Assembly (NCBI RefSeq): GCF_023195775.1
Contig: NZ_CP096205.1
Coordinates: 3,245,001 to 3,309,000 of the forward strand
Direction of reading: 5' to 3'
Origin: Flavobacterium azooxidireducens
GTDB lineage: Bacteria; Bacteroidota; Bacteroidia; Flavobacteriales; Flavobacteriaceae
Length of the DNA: 64,000 nt
The notes beneath the pieces are model-generated. The model saw only the letters and a list, made by a program, of their open reading frames with translations, did no database searches and was not told the DNA's origin. The position numbers and the translations under genes are program-made. Below are positions 24,318-34,393 of the stretch, one piece after another; the first letter of the stretch is position 1, and each line of letters opens with the position of its first letter.

Positions 24318-26723
24318 TTAATATAATTCCGGGAATTCTTTTGGATTCACTTCATGCATCATCGCATACACTTTTTCATAAATATCTTCCGCAGAGGGTT
24401 TACAGAAATAATCGCCATCAGTACCATACGCCGGACGATGCGGTTGAGCTGCTAGTGTTTGCGGTTTACTATCTAAGTAATCGTAGCCATTTTGAACATC
24501 TAATACTTGTTGCAAGATAAAAGCAGAAGCTCCGCCGGGAACGTCTTCATCTACTACCAATAAACGATTGGTTTGGGCTAAACTTTTCTTAATATCATGG
24601 TTGATGTCGAATGGTAAAAGTGATTGAATGTCAATGATTTCGCAATCAATTCCAACTTCTAATAATTCTTTGGCTGCTTGCTCAACTAATCGAAGTGTAG
24701 AACCATAAGAAACGATGGTAACATCTATTCCTTTTTTGATGGTTTCTACCACACCAATTGGAGTTTTAAACGTTCCTAAATTGGTAGGCATTTTTTCTTT
24801 TAAACGATATCCGTTCAAACATTCGATAAGCAAAGCAGGTTCGTCGGTTTCTAATAAGGTGTTATAAAATCCTGCTGCTTTGGTCATGTTTCTGGGCACC
24901 AACACGTGAATGCCACGAACGGCATTAATAATCATTCCCATGGGTGAACCGGAGTGCCAAACGCCTTCTAAACGGTGTCCGCGAGTACGAATAATCAACG
25001 GTGCTTTTTGACGGCCTTTGGTACGGTATTGTAACGTAGCCAAATCATCACTCATGATTTGAATGGCATACAGTAGATAATCTAAATATTGAATTTCGGC
25101 AATAGGGCGGAGGCCTCGCATGGCCATTCCGATTCCTTGGCCTAAAATGGTGGCTTCACGAATACCGGCATCGGCTACACGCATTTCGCCGAATTTTTCT
25201 TGCATGCCTTCTAAACCTTGGTTTACGTCGCCAATGTTTCCGGAATCTTCTCCAAAAATCAATACTTCTGGATGTTTGTTGAAAATGGCATCAAAGTTAT
25301 CACGAAGTACTAAACGAGCATCTACTTCTTCGGCAGATGCATCATAGGTTGGCAACACTTCTTTGACCGAAGTTACTTGTTGAGCCGATTCAGAAAACAA
25401 ATGCGAACTGAATTTCGGTTGGATTTTTGACATGTAGTTTTTAATCCACGTTGCTAATTGTGGTTGTGCTTTTTCGCCCACAATCATGCGTAAAACTTTT
25501 CGGGCAGCGGTAATAATATCTTTGCGAATCGGTTCTTTAATATCTTTTAAATCGTTGGCGAATTTTTGGATAAAAACGCGGTTTACACTCGTTGAAGCAA
25601 TGCTTTCCAACAAAGCAACTAATTCGTTTTGCTCTTTTTTGAAAGGTTCTACAAAGGCAGTCCAAGCTGCTTTTTTGCCTTCTAAAACTTCTTTTTTAGT
25701 TACATTGTCAATTTCTTCAATTTCTTCGGCAGTGGCAATGTTGTTGGCAATCATCCACAAACGCATTTGAGCCAAACAATCAAATTCGGCTTCCCAAGCT
25801 AATCGTTCTGCATTTTTGTAGCGTTCATGACTTCCGGAAGTGGAGTGACCTTGCGGTTGCGTTAATTCGCTTACGTGAATTAAAACCGGAACGTGTTCTT
25901 CGCGAGCAATTTGAGCGGCACGTTGATAGGTTCCTACCAAAGCGGCATAATCCCAACCTAACACATTCATGATTTCGTAACCCTTATTGTCTTGATCCCG
26001 TTGAAAACCTTTTAGGATTTCAGAGATATTTTCTTTGGTAGTTTGGTAGCGAGCATGAACGGAAATTCCGTATTCGTCATCCCAAACGCTCATGACCATT
26101 GGCACTTGAAGAACTCCGGCGGCGTTGATGGTTTCAAAGAAAAGACCTTCGGAAGTACTTGCATTTCCAATCGTTCCCCAAGCAATTTCGTTTCCGTTAT
26201 CGGAGAATTTATTTTTTTTCGGTAAAACCGAAACGTTTCTGTAAATTTTAGAAGCTTGAGCCAATCCTAACAAACGCGGCATTTGTCCGGCAGTAGGAGA
26301 GATGTCGGCACTTGAATTTTTTTGTTTGGTTAAATCGTTCCAGTTTCCGTTTTCGTCAAGCGAATGCGTAGCAAAGTGTCCGCCCATTTGACGACCGGCA
26401 CTCATTGGATCGTGTTCCAAATCGGTATGACCGTATAAGCCGGCAAAAAACTGTTGAATGTTTAATTGACCAATGGCCATCATAAACGTTTGATCACGGT
26501 AATATCCTGAACGGAAATCACCATTTTTAAACGCTTTTGCCATGGCTAATTGCGGTACTTCTTTACCATCACCAAAAATACCAAATTTGGCTTTTCCGGT
26601 TAGCACTTCACGTCGCCCTAAGAGGGAACATTCTCTGCTGGTAGTTGCAATTTTATAGTCGTTTAAAACTTCTGTTCGGAAATCTTCAAACGTCATGGCT
26701 TGTTTGGTTTCTGGTGCTGTCAT
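24318..26723 (-). CDS. 2-oxoacid dehydrogenase E1, alpha-beta fusion
   Basis: This 801-residue protein fuses E1 alpha and E1 beta of a thiamine-diphosphate 2-oxoacid dehydrogenase. The alpha part (to about residue 390) holds the cofactor region around WGTIGNASTSEGLFFETINAA. The beta part (from about 465) has FGEDSGNIGDVNQGLEGMQEKFG and ends in the transketolase C-terminal domain (DVTIVSYGSTL, VVDEDVPGGASAFI). Fused E1 of this size is usual in flavobacteria and is generally assigned to branched-chain (2-oxoisovalerate) substrates; the substrate is inferred. It looks monocistronic; the E2 and E3 subunits are not nearby. Confidence 0.9.
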   Translation of the reverse strand: MTAPETKQAMTFEDFRTEVLNDYKIATTSRECSLLGRREVLTGKAKFGIFGDGKEVPQLAMAKAFKNGDFRSGYYRDQTFMMAIGQLNIQQFFAGLYGHTDLEHDPMSAGRQMGGHFATHSLDENGNWNDLTKQKNSSADISPTAGQMPRLLGLAQASKIYRNVSVLPKKNKFSDNGNEIAWGTIGNASTSEGLFFETINAAGVLQVPMVMSVWDDEYGISVHARYQTTKENISEILKGFQRDQDNKGYEIMNVLGWDYAALVGTYQRAAQIAREEHVPVLIHVSELTQPQGHSTSGSHERYKNAERLAWEAEFDCLAQMRLWMIANNIATAEEIEEIDNVTKKEVLEGKKAAWTAFVEPFKKEQNELVALLESIASTSVNRVFIQKFANDLKDIKEPIRKDIITAARKVLRMIVGEKAQPQLATWIKNYMSKIQPKFSSHLFSESAQQVTSVKEVLPTYDASAEEVDARLVLRDNFDAIFNKHPEVLIFGEDSGNIGDVNQGLEGMQEKFGEMRVADAGIREATILGQGIGMAMRGLRPIAEIQYLDYLLYAIQIMSDDLATLQYRTKGRQKAPLIIRTRGHRLEGVWHSGSPMGMIINAVRGIHVLVPRNMTKAAGFYNTLLETDEPALLIECLNGYRLKEKMPTNLGTFKTPIGVVETIKKGIDVTIVSYGSTLRLVEQAAKELLEVGIDCEIIDIQSLLPFDINHDIKKSLAQTNRLLVVDEDVPGGASAFILQQVLDVQNGYDYLDSKPQTLAAQPHRPAYGTDGDYFCKPSAEDIYEKVYAMMHEVNPKEFPELY

Positions 26724-26748
26724 AAGTCAAAAAAATTCTTGTAATGAA

Positions 26749-26777
26749 CAAATTTAAGTAAAAACTTGGAAAAACAA
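26749..26777 (-). promoter_or_regulatory. Promoter of the E1 gene
   Basis: On the minus strand TTG (26775-26777) and TAAATTTG (26749-26756) are separated by 18 bases, close to the Bacteroidetes -33/-7 arrangement. The -7 box is 26 bases ahead of the ATG. Confidence 0.6.
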
Positions 26778-26909
26778 TACATTGTGTATAAAAATAAATT
26801 TATACTATTGATAAAAAAAATGTTGATATGGGATATATGTTTGTATTTTTAATTGAAAAATATTCATATTAATGAATAAAATGTAATTTATTAAAGATTT
26901 TTTAATCAA

Positions 26910-29747
26910 TTAAAACCATTTTCGAGTAAATAAACTGACTAACACATTTGGACTTAATGTTACCATAAATCGGATACGTTCTCCATAGTTTTTATTATCA
27001 ACTTCCCAGCCGTTGGAAGAGTAAATTGGGAAATAAAGTTCAAAATAATCGGTTACTAAATTGAGTCTGATTCCACTATCGTAAACAAATTTGGCGGATT
27101 CGTTTTCATTTTTTAAAGCACCAATGTCGCCATATACTTCAATCCAATTCCAAATATTAACGCTTGTGTTAAAAGTAGTTATCCATTGATTGGCATAGGG
27201 TGTGTCGAGTTGAGATTTAAATGCACCTTCAGCAACAATGTACTGCTGACTGAATAGACCGGATGTTTCAGAACGGCCATACAAACCATAATCAAACATA
27301 TAATCGGTTGGTCTGTTGAGTGCAAAACTAAAGAAATCGGAATCTGTTTTTCTATACAAAAAAGTCCCGGCATAAAAACGAAGGTTGATTTGTCTGTTGT
27401 TTTCAAATAATTTTCGGTATTCCATTTCAACTACTGCTTTTCCGAAAGAATTGGCTATTTGAAGATCGGATTTAAAACCGAAATGATTTTTTACTTCTGT
27501 TTTAACGTTGTAGTACCGCATATTAAAAATGGAGTAATTTTCATTTTCTTCTTCCAATGCAACAAACGGCGATTGTTCTCTTTCAATAATTATTTGTCGC
27601 AGCATTAATGATTCTTTTCGATTATCGCGATAATTATCTGGACGTTTAAAGAATTGAATTGTTGGATTAAAACGGATGTAGCTTGCATCTTGAGCATAAT
27701 CGAAAAATTGTCCTGAAAATCCGTATCGAATAAGATATATATTACTGTGTCGTCTATACTGATTTCCGGTAACTCTGAAGTTTCCAATCATTTTTTGTGT
27801 TAAGGTGGAGTAGGCCGGATTAACATCAAAAATGATAGGTTTGTCTAAAAAGGTTTTGTTGTGAAAACGCATTCCGGGCATCAAACCGTTATACAAATTA
27901 TATTCTAAGGTCGGTACATATAAAATTTGGTTGTGATAAGGATCTTCCAAATCTTTCAGGAAATTGAACTTTATCGGACGGTCATTGAATGAATAATTTT
28001 TGAGCGATTTCCAGTTGTTTCGTAAGTTATATTCAGGAACTTCGTTTTCATAATTTAATACAATTCGGTTGGCATCGTTTCGACTCATCGTGATAGTAGT
28101 GTCGCTTTTAATGTTTTCGAGCCATTCTTTAAATACGATTTCGTCCTTTTTTAAACCGAAAATTGGGATTGGAACGACTACTCCTGTTTTATTTCGAACA
28201 GTAAAAGTGATGCTGTCGTTTGTTGTAGAAACATCGGTAAATTTATAGTCAACAATTTCTCTGGAGTTGATAATTGTTTCAAAAAACCAATCGATGTTGT
28301 TAGGGCAATTTTGCCGGAGTATATTTTCAAAATCTTTTCCTGAAGTTTGTTGTTGTTTGTTCAATTCAAAAAACGAATGAATGCTTTTGGAAGCCAAATT
28401 GTTTCCGCAGTAATCATCGAGGTACTTTAAACTTAACCCGGCTCTGTATTTTCCGGCAATTTGTTCGTTGAATTTTAGTAAAGTGTTTTTCGGATTTCCG
28501 ATGGGTTGATCTAAATTTTTTCTTGTCATCAGCATATAATAATAACTGTATTGCTCGTTAAAATCTAAATTAAATAAGTTAAAACCTTTTAGTATTTTTA
28601 GTTTAGAAATATTTCCCATCATTTTCATGTCGGGATAATTTTCATCAATATATTTCATCATGATGTGCACTTGAATGGCATCATAAATCCAATTGTCGTT
28701 GCGAGCATTTAGTTTTAAATTATTTTTTAAATATCTGTTTACATAGGTTTTTAGAAACTTAATTTCATATAAAAAACTATCAGGATATGGGCTGATAAAA
28801 GCCGGAAGTTGATTTAATCCGTAAAAAGGATTTCTTTCATAATCAGCTTGTGAGACTATTATGGTTGAATTATTTGTAGAACCAATATTTTCATCAGTAA
28901 ATTTTACAATTTTATCAATAATCACCGCTTTTTGAATATCATCAAGGCGATTGTCTTTTAGGTTGGTATAAACATCTGCAATTGAATTTTTATAACGATT
29001 GAAGGTGATGATTTCTTCTGAATAAATGCTGAAATCGGTTCTATCTTTTCCTTCTAAAGTATAAATGGTATGTTTTCCATTTTTTTCAGATGAAACGATC
29101 GTCAAATCTGAAAAAAGTTTTTGATTTTGTGTTGTTTTGAAAGTAATAGTATAATCCGAAGGAGCATTTGTAATATCATCTACATTATAATTGCTATTCA
29201 TACAAAAAGCATTGTTTTCAAATCTTGCAGCAGTTAAAAACCAATTCTTTAGGTTAAATCCACCTTCGTTAGTATAACCGTATTTTGTGAATTTATTACT
29301 CGGAATTTTAACGCGATAAGTGAGATTGAATTTAATTTTTTGATTTGGACCCAATTTTTCATTTAAAGTTACTTCAATCAAATCCGGATGTTTTTCGGGT
29401 CGGCACCAATTTAAAAAAGATTTGTTTTCATCAATGATTGTTATATCTGATGTACTTCCTCTTTCATACGATTTTGCTAAATGAAAACTCCTTACAAATT
29501 CATCTGAAAATCGTTTGGCTAAGGGAGTGTTTTTATCTGAAAAAGCATTGTTCCAGTCATTCAAAATGATTTTGCCAAGACTGTCAGTTCCCGTATTTTG
29601 AAAAATAATCTCCTGCTGAACGGTGAGTGACTTTTGTTCAGGAAGCAATTCAACATAAAGTGAATTACTGTTTTGAGCAAATAAACACTTACCAATCAGC
29701 AAAGTAGAAAGGCAAAAGATAATTTTAATAAAAGAATTCAACTGCAA
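26910..29747 (-). CDS. M1-peptidase-like protein fused to an outer-membrane barrel
   Basis: This 945-residue exported protein has a signal peptide ending KCLFAQ. Residues about 25-230 are a beta domain like the N-terminal domain of M1 aminopeptidases, and 230-520 is helical and peptidase-like. The remaining 350 residues are rich in alternating aromatic strands and end in FTRKWF, as outer-membrane barrels do. I find no HExxH zinc motif anywhere; where the NEGF segment would stand it reads NWIYDAIQVHIMMKY. It is therefore probably an inactive or repurposed peptidase anchored by a barrel. No ATG is available; the start is a TTG, either at residue 1 or 3. Confidence 0.75.
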   Translation of the reverse strand: MQLNSFIKIIFCLSTLLIGKCLFAQNSNSLYVELLPEQKSLTVQQEIIFQNTGTDSLGKIILNDWNNAFSDKNTPLAKRFSDEFVRSFHLAKSYERGSTSDITIIDENKSFLNWCRPEKHPDLIEVTLNEKLGPNQKIKFNLTYRVKIPSNKFTKYGYTNEGGFNLKNWFLTAARFENNAFCMNSNYNVDDITNAPSDYTITFKTTQNQKLFSDLTIVSSEKNGKHTIYTLEGKDRTDFSIYSEEIITFNRYKNSIADVYTNLKDNRLDDIQKAVIIDKIVKFTDENIGSTNNSTIIVSQADYERNPFYGLNQLPAFISPYPDSFLYEIKFLKTYVNRYLKNNLKLNARNDNWIYDAIQVHIMMKYIDENYPDMKMMGNISKLKILKGFNLFNLDFNEQYSYYYMLMTRKNLDQPIGNPKNTLLKFNEQIAGKYRAGLSLKYLDDYCGNNLASKSIHSFFELNKQQQTSGKDFENILRQNCPNNIDWFFETIINSREIVDYKFTDVSTTNDSITFTVRNKTGVVVPIPIFGLKKDEIVFKEWLENIKSDTTITMSRNDANRIVLNYENEVPEYNLRNNWKSLKNYSFNDRPIKFNFLKDLEDPYHNQILYVPTLEYNLYNGLMPGMRFHNKTFLDKPIIFDVNPAYSTLTQKMIGNFRVTGNQYRRHSNIYLIRYGFSGQFFDYAQDASYIRFNPTIQFFKRPDNYRDNRKESLMLRQIIIEREQSPFVALEEENENYSIFNMRYYNVKTEVKNHFGFKSDLQIANSFGKAVVEMEYRKLFENNRQINLRFYAGTFLYRKTDSDFFSFALNRPTDYMFDYGLYGRSETSGLFSQQYIVAEGAFKSQLDTPYANQWITTFNTSVNIWNWIEVYGDIGALKNENESAKFVYDSGIRLNLVTDYFELYFPIYSSNGWEVDNKNYGERIRFMVTLSPNVLVSLFTRKWF

Positions 29748-29840
29748 TTTTTTAGGTTGAAAGATATTAAATTATTTGCATCAAAATGTTATTAAAATGT
29801 TTAAGTTGTTAAAAAAAACACCTCTTCAGCTTAAATTCAG

Positions 29841-29848
29841 TAGATTTG
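29841..29848 (+). promoter_or_regulatory. Bacteroidetes -7 box before the nuclease gene
   Basis: TAGATTTG matches TAnnTTTG 16 bases ahead of the ATG; no convincing -33 element is seen. Confidence 0.45.
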
Positions 29849-29864
29849 CTAAAACTAAATACCC

Positions 29865-31826
29865 ATGACAAAAAGATTACATCTTTGGGTCTGCTTATTA
29901 TTGCCGTTTTGTTTTTATTCGCAAGTGGTAATTAATGAAGTAGATGCAGATACTCCAGGACTAGACGTTCAAGAATTTATAGAATTAAAATCAGAATCAC
30001 CCTATTTTTCACTTGACGGATATATTTTAGTATTTTTTAACGGAGGAAGTACCGGAACAGGAACTTTGAGTTATTATACCATAAATCTTGCAGGTTTAGT
30101 AACGGATGGAAATGGAATTGTTCTATTAGGAAATTCGCAAGTTAATCCTGCACCTTCAAGACTTTTTCCTCAAAATACAGTTCAAAACGGACCTGATGCT
30201 ATAGCAATTTATCAGGATATTATTGATACATTTCCAATTGATACACCGGCTACTACCACAAATTTAATTGATGCATTAATTTACGGAAATAGTAACACTC
30301 AAGCCACAGCACTTCAAACGGCATTGAATATTTTTGTGCAAACGAATGAAAATGTAAACGGTCAGATTACAACTCAATCGATACAAAGAAAAAATGATGG
30401 AACTTACGAAGTAAAAACTCCAACACCAAGAACAAACAACGACGGAAGCGGAATTGTTTACAATGGTATCGAAGTAATAACATCTACATCATTACTAAAC
30501 GAAGGTGAAAGTGTAACAATTTCTTTTGAAACAGATACTCCGGTTGCAGAAACTTTAAATTTCACTTTAAATTTAAATAATGGAACATTTACAACTGCTG
30601 ATTTTACAGGAAATCTTTCTGTAACAATTCCCATGGGAAGTTCATCTGCTTCAACACAAATTCAAGTTACAAATGACGGAATTAATGATGGTGATGAAGA
30701 AATGAATATTGTTGTTGGTTCATTACCGGAAGGCTATATTACTTTGAATAATAGTGTGAAGGTTCGTGTTTTAGATATAAATTTTCAAGTAGCCGATTGG
30801 GGAACACCACTTACTCCAACTTTTGGAAATGTAAACAGTACAGCTCCGGCAGGTTATTATGATTCGTTGGAAGGCCTTTCGGGAGCTTCATTAAAACAAG
30901 CTGTTCAAGATATTATTGCTAATCCTTCTGTTGTACGAGCTCATTCGTATGGAGATGTGGTAGAAATTTTGAACAATGCCGATCAAAACCCTGCAAATAA
31001 TAATCAAGTTTGGTTGATGTATGTTGAACGTCCGCAAACAAAAATAGATTATCAAACCGGTTCAAGTATTGTAGGTTTTTGGAATCGTGAGCACATTTGG
31101 CCTCAATCTAGAGGTGGTTTTTCTGGAGGAACTTCTTCTTTTGCAGACGGAATTGATATTTGGTTACCAACGAATGCAGATGATATTTTAACAGGACATT
31201 CCGATGCACATCACATTAGAGCAGAAGATGGTCAGGAAAATAGTTCCAGAGGAAACCGCGATTATGGTAGCGATTATAATGGTCCAGCTGGAAATACAGG
31301 CACTTGGAAAGGTGATGTAGCTCGTTCTCTGTTTTACATGGCTGTTCGTTACAACGGCTTGAACTTGGTTAATGGAAATCCACCTGATAATATTAATGGT
31401 CAAATGGGTGATTTGGCTTCGTTGTTAACTTGGAATTCAACCGATCCTTCGGATGATTTTGAAATGAACCGAAATAATTACATTTATACTTGGCAAATGA
31501 ACCGAAATCCGTTTATCGATTATCCGGAATTAGCCAATTATATTTTTGGAGAAAATTTTGGTGATCAATGGTTTGCTCCGTTGAGTGTAGCTGAAAATAA
31601 TTTTAGTGAAGTAAAGGTGTATCCAATTCCAACCCAAAATGAAATCAATATTAGCGGAATTGATAATGAAGCAAATGTGACAATTTTTTCATTAGAAGGC
31701 GTTCAGGTTTATCAAACTAAAATTAACGGATTTACTCAGTTAAGATTAAATTTAGCTTCGGGCATGTATTTGATGAATATTGAATCTGACAAACAAAAAT
31801 TGACGAAGAAGATCATTATAAAATAA
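29865..31826 (+). CDS. T9SS-exported endonuclease I-family protein
   Basis: This 653-residue protein is secreted. The signal peptide is followed by a lamin-tail-like domain (VVINEVDADTPGLDVQEFIEL) and a Calx-beta-like domain (residues about 200-300). An endonuclease I domain comes next (about 320-570), with NREHIWPQS, DAHHIRAED and NSSRGNRDYG as the metal and catalytic region. The last 75 residues are a type A T9SS sorting domain (VYPIPTQNEINIS ... KLTKKIIIK). It should cut DNA outside the cell or at its surface, for nutrient use or defence. PorQ of the same export pathway is encoded at 21554. Confidence 0.92.
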   Translation: MTKRLHLWVCLLLPFCFYSQVVINEVDADTPGLDVQEFIELKSESPYFSLDGYILVFFNGGSTGTGTLSYYTINLAGLVTDGNGIVLLGNSQVNPAPSRLFPQNTVQNGPDAIAIYQDIIDTFPIDTPATTTNLIDALIYGNSNTQATALQTALNIFVQTNENVNGQITTQSIQRKNDGTYEVKTPTPRTNNDGSGIVYNGIEVITSTSLLNEGESVTISFETDTPVAETLNFTLNLNNGTFTTADFTGNLSVTIPMGSSSASTQIQVTNDGINDGDEEMNIVVGSLPEGYITLNNSVKVRVLDINFQVADWGTPLTPTFGNVNSTAPAGYYDSLEGLSGASLKQAVQDIIANPSVVRAHSYGDVVEILNNADQNPANNNQVWLMYVERPQTKIDYQTGSSIVGFWNREHIWPQSRGGFSGGTSSFADGIDIWLPTNADDILTGHSDAHHIRAEDGQENSSRGNRDYGSDYNGPAGNTGTWKGDVARSLFYMAVRYNGLNLVNGNPPDNINGQMGDLASLLTWNSTDPSDDFEMNRNNYIYTWQMNRNPFIDYPELANYIFGENFGDQWFAPLSVAENNFSEVKVYPIPTQNEINISGIDNEANVTIFSLEGVQVYQTKINGFTQLRLNLASGMYLMNIESDKQKLTKKIIIK

Positions 31827-31848
31827 AGAAAAATTAAAATTAGATTAT

Positions 31849-31885
31849 AAAACAAAACCACTCTTTTTACGAGTGGTTTTGTTTT
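31849..31885. terminator. Bidirectional terminator
   Basis: A perfect 15-bp stem (AAAACAAAACCACTC with its complement) around a 7-base loop has T runs on both strands. It lies between two convergent genes and overlaps the last 2 bases of the GNAT gene. Confidence 0.88.
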
Positions 31886-33002
31886 ATAAATCAATTCGGT
31901 ACGTTCTTCGTTTTCGGTCAACTACTGAGTTGAAATTTTTCCATAAATTGTGAATGGCGTTATTTTCTTCTAATTCGGGAGTTCTGTTGCATTGTGTGAT
32001 TCCTTTTTCTTTAAAAACCCGATAATATTCTCTAAAAACAAGTGCTGTAACACCTTTGTTTTGGTATTCAGGATCAATGCCAATTAGATAAAATAACACT
32101 TCTTTGCTATGTTTTTTGGCTTTCAAAAGATGATAGAATCCAAAAGGAAATAAACGTCCGTTTGCTTTTTGTAAGGCTTCGGAAAAACCGGGCATAACAA
32201 TACTAAAAGCAACCATTTTATCATTTTTATCCACTATAAACAGGATATATTCCGGATTAACAAACGGAATGTATTTCTTTTTAAAATATTCCTTTTGCCT
32301 TTCGGAAACAGCCACAAACGAAGCTAGTTTTTCATAACTTGAATTGAACAAATCAAACATTTTGTCCACATAAGGAAGAATGTCTTTTGTGTTTGTAAAA
32401 GTGAGTGCTTTTAATTCATAACGCTTTTGAATCAATTCGCTGGCTTTCATAAAAGTATCCGGATTTACATTTGAAAACGAAAATACACTTTCAAAATATT
32501 CCTTTTCTCTCACATAGCCCAGTTGTTCCAAATGATCTTTATAATAAGGATAATTATACCATGTTATCATCGAACCCAAACGATCGAAACCTTCGGTTAA
32601 AACGCCCACTTTGTCTAGGTTTGAAAATCCCATTGGACCTTCAACATATTCTAAATTGTTTTTCCTGCCTAATTCATATACTTTCTCTAACAAAGCTTTG
32701 GTCACTTCAATATCATCAATCACATCCCACCAACCAAAACGCACTTTTCTTTTTTGTTGATTGTTTACTTCTTCCCAATTGATAATGGCAGCTATTCTTC
32801 CCACAATTTTATTTTCCTTATAGGCTAAATAAAAATAGGCTTCAGCATTGTCAAAAGCAGGATTTTCTTCTTTATTAAATGTTTCCAATTCATCCGAAAT
32901 CAAAGGAGGAACCCAATACGGATGATTTTTGTATAACGAAAAAGGAAATTTAACGTAATCAGTAAGCAGTTTTTTTGAATTTGCTTCAATAATTTGTATC
33001 AT
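31884..33002 (-). CDS. GNAT-fold acyltransferase-like protein
   Basis: This 372-residue protein is probably two GNAT-like halves. The N-terminal half has YKNHPYWVPPL and YKENKIVGRIAAIIN. The C-terminal half (from about residue 230) has the acetyl-CoA-binding type strand-turn LYLIGIDPEYQNKGVTALVFREY. The family is common and conserved in Bacteroidetes, but its substrate is unknown. The gene is one base downstream of a beta-barrel protein gene, so the two are probably one operon. Confidence 0.78.
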   Translation of the reverse strand: MIQIIEANSKKLLTDYVKFPFSLYKNHPYWVPPLISDELETFNKEENPAFDNAEAYFYLAYKENKIVGRIAAIINWEEVNNQQKRKVRFGWWDVIDDIEVTKALLEKVYELGRKNNLEYVEGPMGFSNLDKVGVLTEGFDRLGSMITWYNYPYYKDHLEQLGYVREKEYFESVFSFSNVNPDTFMKASELIQKRYELKALTFTNTKDILPYVDKMFDLFNSSYEKLASFVAVSERQKEYFKKKYIPFVNPEYILFIVDKNDKMVAFSIVMPGFSEALQKANGRLFPFGFYHLLKAKKHSKEVLFYLIGIDPEYQNKGVTALVFREYYRVFKEKGITQCNRTPELEENNAIHNLWKNFNSVVDRKRRTYRIDL

Positions 33003-33003
33003 A

Positions 33004-33966
33004 TTATTCTCCTCCTTCTACTTCGTCAACACGTTTTTTCTTTTCTTTCTTATCTTTTTTCTTTTTATCCACTCTTTTTCCGCCATCCTCTTCACGTTCC
33101 ATTTTTACAGGTTGATGTTTTTTATCAAAACGCCAAGAAACACCAACTCCGCCATATAAAATATCAGGAGTATCTTTAAAGTTTTTACTGATGGAAGCAT
33201 CTACTTGCAAATTATCTTGAATTAAATAAGCAGAACCAATTCTAAAAATACTATCCGAATAATAGTCGCCTTTAATTCCTTGATTTTCAATAAATCCTGA
33301 CCATTTTTGATTAAATCCACGAGTTAATGTTAGAATATAACCTAATGATTTATAATCGGTTGTAAATTTATCATAAAAAATATTGGTCACCATTACCCAT
33401 CGAGTTCCAAAATGATTTTGAGCTATAATCATCACTTTCGGACTCATGCTTGGTTCATTTGGATATGCATAATCTTCATTAGCAAAACCCAAATTCATAC
33501 CGGCATAAACCCCTACGGCTGGGATAAATTGTTTCCATTTGAATTTATGATTGGCTTTCCAACTGTATAAATTGGGTTTGTCTTCTCCTTTTTTAAACGG
33601 ATCATAAATCAAATATTTTGCTCCAAAAGTTGTACTTCTGAATCCGCTTCTGGATGTTTCAACCAATGGTGAATAGTATTTGTCGAATTGGTATTTAAAA
33701 TTTCCAATTACTTCCAATTGTTCAAAAAGGAATCCGTAACGAACGTCTAAATCAACTCCAAATCCGTTTGAATTGTATCGAGAGAGGTTGTGATCTTCTC
33801 TAATTCCATACAAACCGCTTTCCAATTGAAAAACATTTTTTCCAACCGAAAATGCCGCCATCGAGAGTCCGGGTCGGTTAGAATTTATCATATCTGTGTG
33901 CTGAGCCAGTAAACTTGAAAAGCTTAAGACCAATGCAAATTGAAGTAAATTTTGAATTTTTTTCAT
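33004..33966 (-). CDS. Outer-membrane beta-barrel protein with a lysine-rich tail
   Basis: This 320-residue protein has a signal peptide (ending SSLLAQ), then about 270 residues of amphipathic strands ending GVGVSWRFDK, as in small outer-membrane transporters. The last 35 residues are a highly charged tail, mostly Lys and Glu/Asp, unusual after a barrel; it would lie in the periplasm or at the surface. The function is unknown. It is the upstream partner of the GNAT-like gene. Confidence 0.72.
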   Translation of the reverse strand: MKKIQNLLQFALVLSFSSLLAQHTDMINSNRPGLSMAAFSVGKNVFQLESGLYGIREDHNLSRYNSNGFGVDLDVRYGFLFEQLEVIGNFKYQFDKYYSPLVETSRSGFRSTTFGAKYLIYDPFKKGEDKPNLYSWKANHKFKWKQFIPAVGVYAGMNLGFANEDYAYPNEPSMSPKVMIIAQNHFGTRWVMVTNIFYDKFTTDYKSLGYILTLTRGFNQKWSGFIENQGIKGDYYSDSIFRIGSAYLIQDNLQVDASISKNFKDTPDILYGGVGVSWRFDKKHQPVKMEREEDGGKRVDKKKKDKKEKKKRVDEVEGGE

Positions 33967-34085
33967 GGTAGTAATGAGGTTGAATTACTGATTAGAAACC
34001 AAAAATAAGACTTTTTATTATTTATTTAAGATTGTTAGTTTAATTTTGATTAACGTATTTCTTATTTTTACCAAAAATATTAATT

Positions 34086-34346
34086 ATGCAAACAGCATCA
34101 GTACCTGGATTTATCAGAACAATTTTAATTATTGTTGGAATTTACTATGCTTTTAAGATTTTAGCTCGTTTATTAATGCCTTTCTTGTTAAGAAAAATGG
34201 TTCAAAAAGCCGAACAAAATTTTAAGCAACAAATGAATAATCCAAATCAAAATACAAGTCAATCACAAAATTCAGCTGCTTCATTTGAAAAACCGAAACC
34301 TAAAAAGCAAGTGGGTGAGTACATCGATTATGAAGAAGTGGAATAG
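34086..34346 (+). CDS. DUF4834 family small membrane protein
   Basis: This 86-residue protein has one N-terminal membrane segment (IRTILIIVGIYYAFKILARLLMPFLL), a basic stretch, a Gln/Asn-rich linker and the conserved C-terminal KKQVGEYIDYEEVE typical of DUF4834. This family is found next to yfhO-type genes in flavobacteria, as here (48 bases downstream). Its function is not known. Confidence 0.85.
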   Translation: MQTASVPGFIRTILIIVGIYYAFKILARLLMPFLLRKMVQKAEQNFKQQMNNPNQNTSQSQNSAASFEKPKPKKQVGEYIDYEEVE

Positions 34347-34393
34347 TTTGTTTACTTTCGCTTAAATTTATATTTATTTTATAAAAAAACAGA

